A stretch of 64,000 nt of DNA from Patiria miniata (lineage: Eukaryota; Echinodermata; Asteroidea; Valvatida; Asterinidae): positions 16,369,162-16,433,161 of the forward strand of contig NW_024037072.1 in assembly GCF_015706575.1 (NCBI RefSeq), written 5' to 3'. The notes under the pieces are model-generated. The model searched no databases. It had not been told where the DNA came from and saw only the letters and a program-made list of their open reading frames with translations. Both the position numbers and the translations under genes were made by a program. This document shows positions 50,980-63,117 of this stretch, in pieces; position 1 is the first letter of the stretch, and the number at the start of each line of letters is the position of its first letter.

Positions 50980-53900
50980 AAAAAGCCCTCCCAGCGGAGT
51001 GGTGTTTTTTTTACTGGCGTGGAAAAGAGGAAAACAAAAACCCAGGCCGCCTACTGATGTTTGCCCGTCTCTTCCTCGCTTCCCGAGTACTGGAAAACAC
51101 CTTTAAGGCCCTTCTCATCCCATCAACACTAGGTGTCGTGACCGATTTTCACAACAACATGTTTTGATCAGCCGGGGACTGTGGGGCCGAACAAACCGGA
51201 TCAATCCGGATCAAACACGTGATACAGTGAAGACGCCGTGCTCTCCTTCATTCACCGTTTTATTAAATATTGATGGTCCTTATTAGTTGATGAAAATAGC
51301 AAGTGGGTTGTCAGCAAGAAGACCAATGTGGTATGCGTCTTTTATATAGGTTTCTTGTAAACTGATGTTTACACACAAACCAGGCCTTTTTCTCGAGAAC
51401 CTTATCTGTGAGAACCTGACTCATTTTGTTGGTATCTGATAGAGAAACTCCCAGAATAATTTGTTTTTCTATAGGGGCCTAAGCCTTGCCTCAAAATGAA
51501 TTAGGCAATTTAGATAAAATAACGAAATTTGTCATATAAACTCAATGAAATTTTAAAAGTACCTCAAATATTGAGAACACTGCTTCACTCTTTCAATACG
51601 ATATGTAGTCATTGTTTAAATCATTAAATTATTTAAACAGAAAGTTTACTTGTAACCGGCAAAGCTATACTAGCAGCTCGAAGAACCACAAATACAACTT
51701 AACAGCCTCGTAATCAAGCTTCACTGTCAACTAAAGTGAGACAACTTTAGTGGGCAGTGAAAAGTCAAACAAACATTATTAATCAAATTTACCATAACTG
51801 ATAGGCCTGTGTCGAATTCAATGTAAAAATATATCACACCAAGTTTTTCTAACCTGTCATCTATTAATGTCCGTGGCATCTTTATCTATACCCAGCGAGG
51901 CAACAACTGAACATGATGAGAACATAACTCAGCGCCGAGGCAAGACCGCATCTTTTCGTCTCGGGAGTTGAAACCTTATCCCGGGCCCGATAATTAGGAG
52001 ACAGAGATTGGAATTGATCGTAAAGCATATAGACGCATCGCTAATATACTGGAGGATTTTGTTTTGATTTGCGAGAGAAGAGAATTATTCTGCCCCGTGC
52101 CAGGGTTACCGCGGGTCGACGATGATAAATAGCCGTGCATGAGTGGACTAAAAACAAAACTTTGTGACTTGGAAAATATTGTTTTCAATCAAACCGGGGA
52201 GTACGTGTGCGTTAAAATTTCATCAAAAATTAATGTTTGTTAAGCACGGTAATTAAAAAAAAAGAAGTACGCAATTGATTTTCTAACCAAACTGAGCAAG
52301 ACGTTGAACAGCACTTGTGCATTTGTTTAAAGACGTTCATATCTCTTAAGTTTCTGCTAAGAAATATAAGCGTGGAAAAACATCTGAATCTTGCAAGTCG
52401 ATAAACGTTGAACGCCTCCCAGCATTATATACTGCAGAAAGCTGTATGGGATTGACCGGAGACTGACAAGATAATACACGAGCAAACTAAACCTGGGAAT
52501 GATAGAATCCCGCTAGGGAACATATGTCCTATAGAGGGTGAGGAACGTACTAGTGCGCCAACCTAAACAAATGTGGTAAAGCCGAGTCATCAGTAACTGT
52601 TAAACTGTAAAGAACGTGCCAAGAAAGGACTATACTTGCTTCAGGTCATGTCTTCAGGTGAATGCATCAGGTAAATGCTTCTGATTTGTAATCTGTAACC
52701 CAGATGCTTGACAGTTCTTAACCTAACACATTTGTAAATCTATAACGAAATAACGTTGGCGGTTAAGGGTTTTTTTCTTGGCAAATCATTGAAATCGGCA
52801 GCATGTATGAATCCAATTTTGACCAACAGTGGAAAACTGTTTCCACATGCTGCGTGGTATGTAATAGGCCACAAATCACCCAAACGGAAATGCAAGAGCA
52901 TCTTTCCTGTTTAAAAAAAAAAGGGGGAATCAGGATTGTCCATCAAGTTCACGGCGTGTCATGTTGCGAATCTCCAGTACCATCCAGATGGTACACGTCT
53001 TCGAGATAATGGCTGGGCCGTCTTGAAGTAATAAGCCCGATACCGTGTCATATAATATGACAAAACGATTCCTGATTAAAAACAAGGCCCGTGCCTCGTC
53101 CAAAGCATTTTTCGCTAGATTAGGGAGTAGTCGACTTTGAAAGATCATGGTCATTCATTTGTAACTAGCTGATGTCTTTTCCATATTCTCTTCAGAGACT
53201 GTGCTTTTTATAATTTCTTCTCCAGGAACATTTGTTAAGATGGAATGAAGTTATTTCTTTAAATATGGAAATAGCTGGGGGTTTCGGAAATGAAGAGTGC
53301 AGCCTTTAAATCCAACCATAAGTTGCAGAGTCACAGATTTAGAAACTTTAGCATTCTATTTATTATTTTGGCCCAATTTTACAAGTATTATAACATTACC
53401 CCTCCCCCCCCCCTCTAGATCCGCTCCTGCATTGACATGGTACTGGGTATATTTACCACAAACGAGCACCCTTCAAATTAAAATTAAGACGGTTTGTAAG
53501 ACGATTTGTCCTAATTCAGTAAGGTTTCTATAATAACTAGTTTCTTCTTCAAAAACCAATCCTTAATCAAACCTCCCTAGTTTACCGTTTCTATTACATC
53601 TGGGAATTATGGAACTATTTGTTCTCCCCACCTATAGGTAAAGTTTGAAGAGGTGTGTAATTATCCTTCACAATGAAATTAGGAAGTGGTGACGTCATCA
53701 GGAAATGGCCCCACCGAGATGATTAATTAGTAATCCGTGTGTGCATGTTTGGTTATAATTAAAATCTGTACTGTGACAGCTTGAGAAAATATTTGCGAAG
53801 AGGCCAACGGTATCAGGTGGGCGGCATTTGCACTTTAATTTCCCCATGAACCAAATGCTTTTTAACCAATTTAACATCTCCAGTGACGACTGAAACTGTA

Positions 53901-55236
53901 TCTCACGGGGGGGGGAGAATTGACAGAAAGAAATACACATCTATGTTTCATCCAAACAAACTAATCTTAATGTCACATCGTGGAGAGTTTCATCTGTACT
54001 TCCACATATCCACCGTGGCTTCTTCCCGAAGTAATGTTGACATTTTCCGGGTTTTGCGCATAGTTCTGGCCAGGTGTGATGACACATGGACTCTGGTAAT
54101 TTACGGTCACGGTTGCCTGACGACAAGGTCACTGACTACTCCAGCGTCCATAAAGTCTCCCAATCCCAATCATCACTTATATATGTATCTCTTCTTAGAG
54201 CTACAATTTACTGTCTGCAATTGGCAGATCCGGACAAACAGACACCCGGGCCAGTTCTGCCTATTAAATCAAGCATCGAACGGAATAATTCAAGGAAAGC
54301 GAGCTGATCGTTTTAATTAACTTTGGGGGTAAGTTGAGAGCAGGGCACCGCTGATGAGGAATTTTGTTTCCAAAGTCCCGGAGCGAACTCCTCCAAGACA
54401 TCTAATAAATTAATCGGTGTACGCCTTCGCCGCAATTAAAGGTTGAATGCAAATGATGGCCGAGCCCTAAGGGTCACCCTTATGTAAGTTGAAGTTGTGG
54501 AATAGCCTGAGGGTAGTCATTGGGAGTAACGGCAAAAGTTGCGCCTTATTCACGAGTCGGCCATATTAAATTGAAAGTGAGGTAAAATCTTTGTTTTTTG
54601 GAGCTTGCGAATAGAAATGAAAGCTCTGAAATAAAGTTAATTACAAATTAACTGCCAGTCTGCTCTGATGAATAAGTTAAGATTTGTGATGAAACATAGC
54701 CTAATGTTTTAAGCCACTTAAAAAAAAATGCGGCTTGGAAGTCATAAATAGTCTGGCACCATCACATTCAACAGTTTACAAAATACTTACAGGGAACACG
54801 ATCAAAAACGACTTCCTCGTGAATAAGCCCCATGCACCAAAACACAACACGTTGTTTACTGTGTGTGAATGTTTCCCTCTATTCACTCTGATTAAATTGT
54901 TAAATAATTTATATCCGGATGGATAAGGTGTTGACATGATCATGCTTAAGATAAAAAGATTTGTCATACATCAGTGGCTTATAGACGACATGACATTTTC
55001 CCTCTACGCTTTTTTTTAAAGAAAACAATATAATGTTTTCTAAAACCTTCACTCATCCGTTTGTTTCTGATACTGATGCAATTTTTTAGATTGATTGAAC
55101 ATCCAACAATCAATAAGTATGTTTTGATTGGCGCTGCCCTTTCTCGTCTGCAATGTGATAAAGGACCATCTGGAATTGGCGAAGAAAAATGTGCAAATGT
55201 TTGCCTTCGACGACTATGTACAGCATTAGGTTGCAC
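50980..55236. other. Intergenic, no gene recognised
   Basis: No coding gene recognised. A short hairpin lies at 51722-51759 (CACTGTCAACTAAAGT and its near-inverse). 51895-52150 and 54330-54480 are GC-balanced with TAATTAGG/AATTAATCGG-type motifs and may be conserved regulatory DNA. A C-run beside TAGATCCGCTCCTG at 53402-53430 looks like one end of a worn short element. Confidence 0.35.
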
Positions 55237-55540
55237 CAAGGGCGGATCCAGAACACAATCCTTTGGGGGGGGGGCCAAAAAATGTTGGTCCCCAAAAAGA
55301 GGGTCCAAAAAAATTACGGCGTGGGGTTCGGGGCCTGCTTAGGTCTAATGGCCCCGAAAAATGTTTGCTTTCTAGATGCTCTGTGGTGCGATCTGAGGCA
55401 ATTTCTGACCACTTTAACCCTTTTTTAAGGAAAAGAGGGTGGTGTAGGCAGTGCCTGCCTTTATTGCGACGTCACTTTAAAAAAAATTGGGTTCTTTTTT
55501 TTGGGGGGGGGGAGGGTTGCCCCCCTGGGGCGACACATGA
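55237..55540. repeat. G-run-rich segment, probable worn MITE
   Basis: It starts CAAGGGCGGATCCAG and carries G-runs at about 55264-55273 and 55503-55512, a GGCCAAAAAATG region and a terminal CCCCCTGGGGCGACA. This resembles the other C/G-run elements of the window, but matching inverted ends and a target duplication were not found. Confidence 0.3.
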
Positions 55541-57813
55541 ATTTCGAATGTAACTTACCACTTTAAAAGTAAGGCCGGCAGATTTTGTTTTCGTGGGATT
55601 GCAAATGAAGTGAAGGGGTTTCCATGATGTACCGCAACAACAAACAGCAAAGAAACTTCAAAATACAAACAAAACCCTTTAGCGGGTTTTTAGCGACAGA
55701 TCGCACTTGGCAAACTCAGTAAAAGTAGACCCGGTGATAAATTCCGGGAATCGATTCCTGCTGCGCACAAACTCGATCCCAGGTTGTGTTTAACCCAGAT
55801 TTTGTTTCTACGACACAAAAAACATTAAACACCCTCGTCGATAACCAACAGGAGAAATGTGTTCTAGGATTCCCTCCTTGTTAGATTGTCAGCCCTGGAA
55901 CGGTGTGGCTAATTCGTTTCTCCTTGTTCATGTCACGGTTGGGAACCTTTCCTGCTGGCGTCCTCATACGGGCGTTGTTGAAGCTTTCAAGGAGGGGTAA
56001 GCACGATATAGGGTTTGGGTAGCTCGTAGCTACCCTTTCGGCGAGCACACCATCGGGCCATGGGGCATTCACAGCGGCGCGTGACTGTAATCTCGATAAC
56101 CCAACTGTACAATTGTTTTGTCACAGTTGGATGAAGTCTCCTCGCCTATTGAATTTCCGCTTCTAGAGCACTAGCATGAAAGTAGCAGTTCTCGTTTGAT
56201 GCAGCTAGATATTCTGCCATTGTTTCTTATATATTAAACGCAACTAATTGCTATTGAGTGTGATCATTTTTAAAGGTATGCGACTTATATACCAATTTCT
56301 ATTTTCAAAGGCGTGGTCGATGAAATGGAGGGCTCATTCAGCGGAAAGACGTGTATGGCATGTGGTAGTCCGTAAATAAGTTCATTAATTTTCGTCAGTT
56401 ATTAGGATAACTTTTCTTGTGGTTTTTTAAAAGTTTGTAAAGTAATGGTTGTAGGCATATGCAAAAGTTATATCCTAGACTACTGTAAAAATGTTTGCAA
56501 CATTAGGGCTTCTCGGCTTATGATATATACCTTAGCCTGCTTGCATCTTGTAGTTTGCATAGCACCTCAGTTTCAAAGCAAAAGCCGAACAATTTTGCCG
56601 AGTTTTTGTAAGGGGTTACAAATTTGAAATGGTAAGCACCAAAAAGATTTTTGGAATAATTGTTCATGGAGCAACAGTACGAAATGCTATGTTATGCACC
56701 GAACGAACATTCAGCTTGTTTATGCCCTCTGTTCGCCGTCAACACAGTGCATGGGTACATACAAGATGGTTTATAAGTTTGGTGCTGAAATCAGTGTTGC
56801 TCAGTCACCCTTGATGGGAAGGATGCAACAAAGGGATCAATGGAAGCCAAAGAACAACTCTTGTGATGGAATTGTAGTCTGCGTCCAGTTTCATAACTTT
56901 AACATAATTATTCATTATTTTCGGATTGTGTCCTTTCTGGTACAACCCTCGGAGTAACTTTCTACATTTTCTTTGACACACGTTAACAATGTAAAAAAAA
57001 AGGATCAATGTAACGTAGTAAATAATAATATCTCATATTTATAGAGCATCTTTGCAAAAGGATGAACGTCCTGTAAACAGATCAGCAAGACAAAGATTAA
57101 GTATGATCAGAACAATTAGTTTTTTAGGAGTCGACTCTTTGAACTATTCAACAGATGATGCGTTCCAGATGGTGATAAGGAGCAAGTTCTCATTCGAGGC
57201 CCACTAACGGAGAGAGCGTGGTCCCAATATCTGGCAGTGCGAGGGATGACGAGATTGACTTGGGCACGAAGCCTGGCCTGCCAAGATCAGATATGCTGCG
57301 AAAGATCGCCTTCACCATATATGCTACTGACCGCATGCCTATCCCTTCCAATTATGAGACATCTGTGATCACACACGTAACTGGATCAAACCCTGTTGCT
57401 TTTGGCCCATGCGTGACTTTGTCACCCATTTTGAATATTGGTTCAACTTCAGGTTGACTGTTGATAACCCCCAATCCACCTTTATATTTTAGTTTGTGAA
57501 TGAAACTCCGTAGACACTACGGTAAGCAGTAACAAGAGGGTTTAGGGTGTTGTGTTACACAGATGACATCTGGGGAATGACTGATGAAGGACTCAAGGCA
57601 ATGGAGCTAACACGCCCAGGATACGATTTCAGATGCCCATTTTCAAAAGTGAAGTGCAGGGTTTCCATCAAGGCCAATTCGGAGCCATTATAACTGAAGT
57701 TGTGAATCTTTATATTTTACTTTCACTAGTTAGGCGACAGCATTGTTACCAAAAGCAACAGACAAAAAGAAAAAATGTGTTTTCTTCCGTTAATCCAGAT
57801 TCAATTTAATAGG
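55541..57813. other. Intergenic, no gene recognised
   Basis: No gene recognised. 55860-56100 is GC-balanced single-copy-looking DNA. 57025-57070 (CTCATATTTATAGAGCATC) resembles the end of a common invertebrate interspersed repeat, too short to classify. Confidence 0.35.
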
Positions 57814-58404
57814 CCATTGATTCGATTGCAGCCCGATAGTCCGAAGGTTCGATAGTCCGAAAGGCCCATTAGTCCGAAAGGCCCATTAGTCCGAAAACAG
57901 AAGGTTAAAAACTCCAAAGGTTCGATAGTCCGAATAGACGATTTGGTTCGATAGTCCGAATCGACAATAAGGTCCGATAGTCCGAATGGACAATAAGGTT
58001 CGATAGTCAGAATTTACAATGGGACCTTATTGTCAATTCGGACTATCAGACCTAATTGTCCATTCGGACTATCGGACCGTATTTCCAATTTGGAATAATA
58101 GACCATCAGACTAGTGAACCTTATTTTCGTTTCGGACTAATTAACCTTCGGACTAATTAACCTTATTCTAAATTCGGACTACCAAACCTTCGGACAAATG
58201 AATCATCGGACTAAAGAACCTTCGGACTAACGAACCTTCGGACTATAGCTTCAAATGTTCGGATTGGCGAACGTACCTTATTTCATTTTTGGACTAACGA
58301 ACCCCCGCTTATGAGAATGTTGTGCATTCGGACTATCGTACCTTCGGATTAAAGAACCTTCGGACTATCGAACCTTCGGACTATCGGTTGGATCCCATTG
58401 ATTC
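57814..58404. mobile_element. Iteron-built foldback element, about 571 bp plus 10-bp flank duplication
   Basis: CCATTGATTC at 57814-57823 and 58395-58404 is an exact 10-bp direct repeat. The left half is built of CGATAGTCCGAA(A/G)G units and the right half of the complement CTTCGGACTATCG, so the element is one giant inverted repeat made of short iterons. The terminal units pair (CCGATAGTCCGAAGGTTCG). A 9-11-bp duplication with long iterated inverted ends fits Mutator-like foldbacks, but no transposase is present, so the superfamily is inferred. Confidence 0.75.
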
Positions 58405-58626
58405 AAGGTTGAGGCCGAAATTCCGTTATCTCAATAATCAACACAGTGCAAGTTATGCATGCCAATTTCTCGTTCACCAAACCAAGATATTTCAGTGCAC
58501 TGGCACCTAAACCCCGTAACTGAGAAAGGAACAATCTTTGACAGTTCCTTATGACGAACGTGAGGTCATTTAAAGTTTTTGATTGTAACGTGTCGAATGT
58601 GTGGCACCTAAAATAATGTAGCCCGA

Positions 58627-58712
58627 GACTCGTAAGGCTTCAACCGTGTATATTCGGACTATCGGACCTTCGGATTAAAGAACCTTCGGACTATCAAACC
58701 TTCGGTGTATGG
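58627..58712. repeat. Fragment of the TTCGGACTA iteron family
   Basis: ATTCGGACTATCGGACCTTC and two further units repeat the right end of the foldback at 57824-58394. Only one arm is present. Confidence 0.75.
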
Positions 58713-58919
58713 GTTACATTTAAGAAGGTGGCGCACAATTGCAACTTCATAAATTAACTTCTGTAGTTCTTTTTTTTTGTGATTTGTGTTTGCATCAGGC
58801 TGCAAGTAAACTGTGATTTGTGTTATGTATTTGTGATGTTAAATTGTTTAACAAATCTTTGCTCTACAATTCCCTTGCCGTTTGTGCTTTACATTTGAAA
58901 CTGTCCTCTTTTTTTTTTT

Positions 58920-59540
58920 AGCTCGAGACGTTAATTTCATCCATGCAGGGGTCGGTGTATATTCATCATAACGGCTTCAATGTATTATTCATTTCTGCCT
59001 AATACCTTCCGACCGCATGTCCTTCATTTGTCAATTATTAAATTCCCGATATGTAAATGATCGCACTTATATGCGTGCCGCTTTTTTAATCCACACATTT
59101 TCTCTCTTTCTCACTCTTGCGTGTTCCCCGACCGCCTTGAAGTCTATTTACCACGCCGGCCCTGTAAATGGGTTTATTCAAATGCAATTGCTGACCGCGT
59201 TCCAGGTTTTATATTTGCGGTTGTTCTCAAGTCCACGCTGGATAAACGGCATCGATTGCAAGAAAGGGAGCCGACGGAATAATGCTGAGCAAACTGGCTG
59301 CGATTACATGACGGGGAAAGTGGCGGATATCTGTGCCGGTATGCAGCCTCTCACGGGCGCGGCACACGCTGCATGCAGCCAAGAATGCCGCGTGGCGGCT
59401 ATCGAGGCACGCGCCTCGCCATCTACACGACTTTAATTGCATTATAGCTCCTTTTTTTGTAATTTTTTGGACTTCTCCCCGCGCTCAAATTAAATAGAAA
59501 ATCAATGGTGTAGTTCCTGGCTCTAATTGCGTTGACGGTC
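58920..59540. other. GC-balanced single-copy stretch, candidate regulatory DNA
   Basis: A 620-bp stretch without repeats. It has motifs such as TTGTCAATTATTAAATT, ATTCAAATGCAATTG (octamer-like) and a CpG-rich block at 59280-59430. A 139-codon open frame crosses it but shows no domain. Composition suggests enhancer-type or exon DNA. Only alignment to related genomes could tell. Confidence 0.25.
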
Positions 59541-60371
59541 GGTCCTATAGGGTAGAGTTGCAGGGGGAGGAGGTGGTAGAGTAGTAATCTACCAGGTACA
59601 GGCTTGAATTTTCCAAATCACCGATTCACTCCATTCTGATTTTTTTTATGGTTGATAATGACTTGCTTTAGGTTGTACACAAATTTGACGTCCTGAAATG
59701 TTATGGCAACTAATTTAAGCGGATATATATGGTCTTTGACTTTCATACCCGAAAACAGTATGTTCTCTTTTTTAATTGGTTATTTATTTTTTAGGAATTT
59801 ATTTCATAATTCATGGGCTTAAAAAAGTAGCCGCAAGATCCTTTATTAGCGCATTTTGTGTTCTTATTGTTAGAGTAATATAAAGTTATACAGCCACTTT
59901 CCAGCAAACGCAAACAATTTCGCATGTAACATAAAAGCACCATGGGTCCAAACGTTTCTAAAAGACGGTGGTTTTTTGTGGTTGCTTTTTATTTGTTTTG
60001 TCTTCTGCCATCGTTAGTATTTTTTCCATTCCACAAGGTGAATGTATGTGGCAGAGTTGAATTTGAGGTAGACCCACTTGTTGGATCACAAGTCCGCTTT
60101 TTTTGTAATTTCTTTTATCTTTTCCTTCGTGAATCTGATTGGTTAACATAAATATTGCGTCCGGTGAAATACGAATGTTACCCGCACATGCAGTTAAGTT
60201 TTCCGCTGTCAACGAATTCAGTGAAATCGAATGCATACAAAATCAAACGTGTTTGATTTCATCCGATTGCCCGGTGTACTTGTCAGATCGGTCCGATTTT
60301 TTAGCGCACACCTCTGCACGATGAACCGATGATCCGGTAAACCGGTAAAATCGGCAAGGTGTGCGCCGGGC
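59541..60371. other. Intergenic, no gene recognised
   Basis: No gene or repeat recognised. Confidence 0.4.
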
Positions 60372-60892
60372 TTAAAGGGAATATACAACATTTGCAAACA
60401 TCGAAAAATAAAACTACCAAGTTTTTACGAAATACATTACTAGGATGTTGGTAAATGACAGTCTCAAGCATCTTGTAAAATTATGGCACCTGGTGTGAAG
60501 TCATTTTCAAGAAAATTGTATTTTTGTATACATTTCCAACGGTGGTCGGCCGACCAGCGTTGGAAAAACCTAACTATTTTTCAACTACTGCTCCAAATTT
60601 ACCATTTTTTCAGTCCAAATTTTGTTTGCTATTGATTACATGTTCATGAACGGGTGCAGGCCAGCTAGACTGGTTCCCTTGCCTTACAATTTTCCATCAT
60701 CTATAAATTGATCCATTTTATCTTTTGTGGAGTCGGGGAACCAGTCTACATGAACTTTTTTTTTTCCCCAACCTTTTCGAACACAAAACTTCAAAAATGT
60801 CAGTGTAACAATATTTGATCTATTATACTAACCCCTTAAATAGTTCATTTCTGAAAATTACAGCAAAAGCCAATGATGTACATTCCCTTTAA
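60372..60892. mobile_element. TTAA-flanked element, copy 2 (521 bp)
   Basis: It is bounded by TTAA (60372-60375, 60889-60892) with ends AGGGAATATAC and (reverse complement) AGGGAATGTAC. It aligns along its whole length with 47996-48519. Its central palindrome (60536-60563) differs from copy 1, but one of the changes is paired on both arms. No coding capacity. Confidence 0.85.
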
Positions 60893-61136
60893 CGAAGGAA
60901 TACTTTGTCACACTTCATTTGATCATTGTGAAACGACTCAGGCCAGATGACTCTCCACTACAACAGTTGCCTGTCGGCGGTAAATAATGCATTTTTTCCC
61001 AAGAGTAAATCACTTTCCGCGATTGACGCAGGTGTGTGCCCGCGAGAGAGTTTGGGGGTACTAACAATGAAGCAAGATGCGCCATTTAACAAACCTATTG
61101 TCCCAGTCTTGCATAAATTGCCGGCTACTGATCGAA

Positions 61137-61345
61137 AATCCCGGAATTATGATCTTCGGACTATATAATGAACCTTGTTCTAAATTCGGACTACCTTCTG
61201 ACAAAATAATGAGCCTTCGAATTATCAAACTTTCGAACTAACGAAGCATCAAATGCTCGGATTATTACAAGCCTTATTCATTTTCGTACTATTGAAACCC
61301 CGGTTATGGGAAATGTGTGTGTTCGTACTATTGAACCTTCGGATC
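61137..61345. repeat. Diverged relic of the TTCGGACTA foldback
   Basis: The order of motifs (CTTATTC/TTGTTCTAAATTCGGACTACC, AATGCTCGGATTATT, CCTTATTCATTTTCGTACTA, then CCCCGGTTATGGGAA) follows 58140-58345 of the foldback closely but with many substitutions. This is an older copy of the right arm. Confidence 0.7.
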
Positions 61346-62811
61346 AACATTTGATAGGCAAATGCTGGTTAAGGGCAAGCATATAAAGATTATCGGTCGA
61401 ACATGAGATGGACAGGTAAGAATCAGGGATGTTTTGCCCCATTCAAATGACCGTTTCCTTTTTAAGTATTAAGTAAAACATTAAATGAGTAGAACTGCAA
61501 AGAAAAAAAGTCTAAACATTGCCAACACATTTCCAAAATTCCGACGACAAAATATGCTTACTTATTTTTGTTTATACTTTGTGCATGACTCCGCATTCCT
61601 TTTTTAATGTAATGATGAATATCCGCATCTTACATGAGAGAGATTTTGTACCGTATTTCACTGTCATTGCAGCAGACCTAAATATTGTTTAAATAACATT
61701 TTCAGATTCCTCAGGCGGAAGGTCTACGAACACATGAGGCTAAGCACCAGTAACTCTTCTTTTGTGTTGATAGAAATGGCAACATCATACCGCAGAGACG
61801 CTCATGCCGGAATCGGGTAACTGTGCATAAATCACCTGGTGTATAGATGCACATGGGGGAATGCGATCTGCCCTGGTCACAGTTCTAGATTCTTCTGTTC
61901 TAACTGGGGGGAATAACTATGCGAGAGAATGACATTCACATTTTACAGATCAGTTTCGAGTTGTAGCAGGAACGTAGAGGGGTAGCTCATAAATGTCACA
62001 TGTCATGATCCACTCATTATGATTTAGCAGTTTGCGAATGGTTAGTTGGTTTTTTTCCCCCAGAAATAAAAGGTGTGTCGGGGGGGGGGGGGTGTACCCA
62101 ACGTAGTCTACCCTTGCGTTGGCAATAGCATCAAGTTGCATCTGAACAAAACTCTGACTAGATTTTTTTTATCATCTATGATTCCGTGGGGTTTAAACCG
62201 CAGGATTTCAACGTGTAATTGTGTCTGGTGCATAATTTTGATGGCAACTTAAGGTGACTGGCCAATTTGAGACACAGAAAGTTATAAATTAACTTGAACA
62301 ACGATAGGGAATATCAAATAAGGAATATAATTCAAGCAGTTAGAGAAGTCAAGCGATTCCGACCGAATACATGTTTTACTTCATCACCGGGACTTGATGT
62401 AAAATCCAGTGAATACTGTGGGTATGCACTTAAACGAAAATAGATCCCTCGAAATAAATGCACTGCGTTGAATGCTTGCTGCCAAATTTATGAACGGTTA
62501 TTAGCTCTTTGTACAGAACCGCCATATTGCAGCCCAAGCGAGGCTACACATTCAACATAAAATATCATTTCCCTTAATACTCAATATGCAGCTCACCCGG
62601 GTTAGTAAGATCCAATTCAAGAGGCCGAATCTAGCCAATGCTGCCTCGCTTCCAGCGCAACCGTATAAAACTGTTTTTAATGTGACGTTCTGACCATTAC
62701 CAAGCGAATTTCTTACTATCCTACAGCATATAAAGTCTTATATAGCCTCTTTAAAAAAGAAAAACGAGGTTATAATGGGCTTCGTTTCCAGCTGTGGTTG
62801 CATGAGGACTA
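61346..62811. other. Intergenic, no gene recognised
   Basis: No gene recognised. A run of about 13 G lies at 62079-62091. Confidence 0.4.
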
Positions 62812-63117
62812 CATCTGAAAATATAATTTCCGTGTTGCTCGTATGTATTAATTGCGAATTTATCATCGAAAAGTATTGTCTTAAAGACTTATCTGTGTAT
62901 CAAAACATATCGGACGGAAAAAGAATATATTCTGTGTCGTACCTCAGCTTTAAAATGATGGTTGCATCTGAAAATATAATTTCCGTGTCGCTCGTATTAA
63001 TTGCGAATTTATCATTTAAAAGTATTGTCTTATAAAGACTTATCAGTGTATTAAAACATATCGGTCGGAAGAAGAATATATTCTGTGTCGTACCTCAGTT
63101 TTACAATGATGGAGTCA
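62812..63117. repeat. 153-bp tandem duplication
   Basis: CATCTGAAAATATAATTTCC occurs at 62812 and 62965. The following 150 bases match closely, including GAATTTATCAT, AGTATTGTCTTA, AAAACATATCGG and ATATTCTGTGTCGTACCTCAG. A partial third start (TACAATGATGG) follows at about 63102. Confidence 0.9.

Noticed and set aside
57840..58390. Possible CRISPR-like array from regularly recurring 10-12-bp words
   Set aside because: Units are too short, spacing is irregular, orientation inverts halfway, and the genome is eukaryotic.
58322..58510. Open frame with repeated DYR/LRTIE pattern
   Set aside because: It is the TTCGGACTA iteron read as codons.
59017..59436. 139-codon open frame
   Set aside because: No domain recognised. 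It crosses a CpG-rich stretch where stops are rare. Kept only as candidate non-coding DNA.
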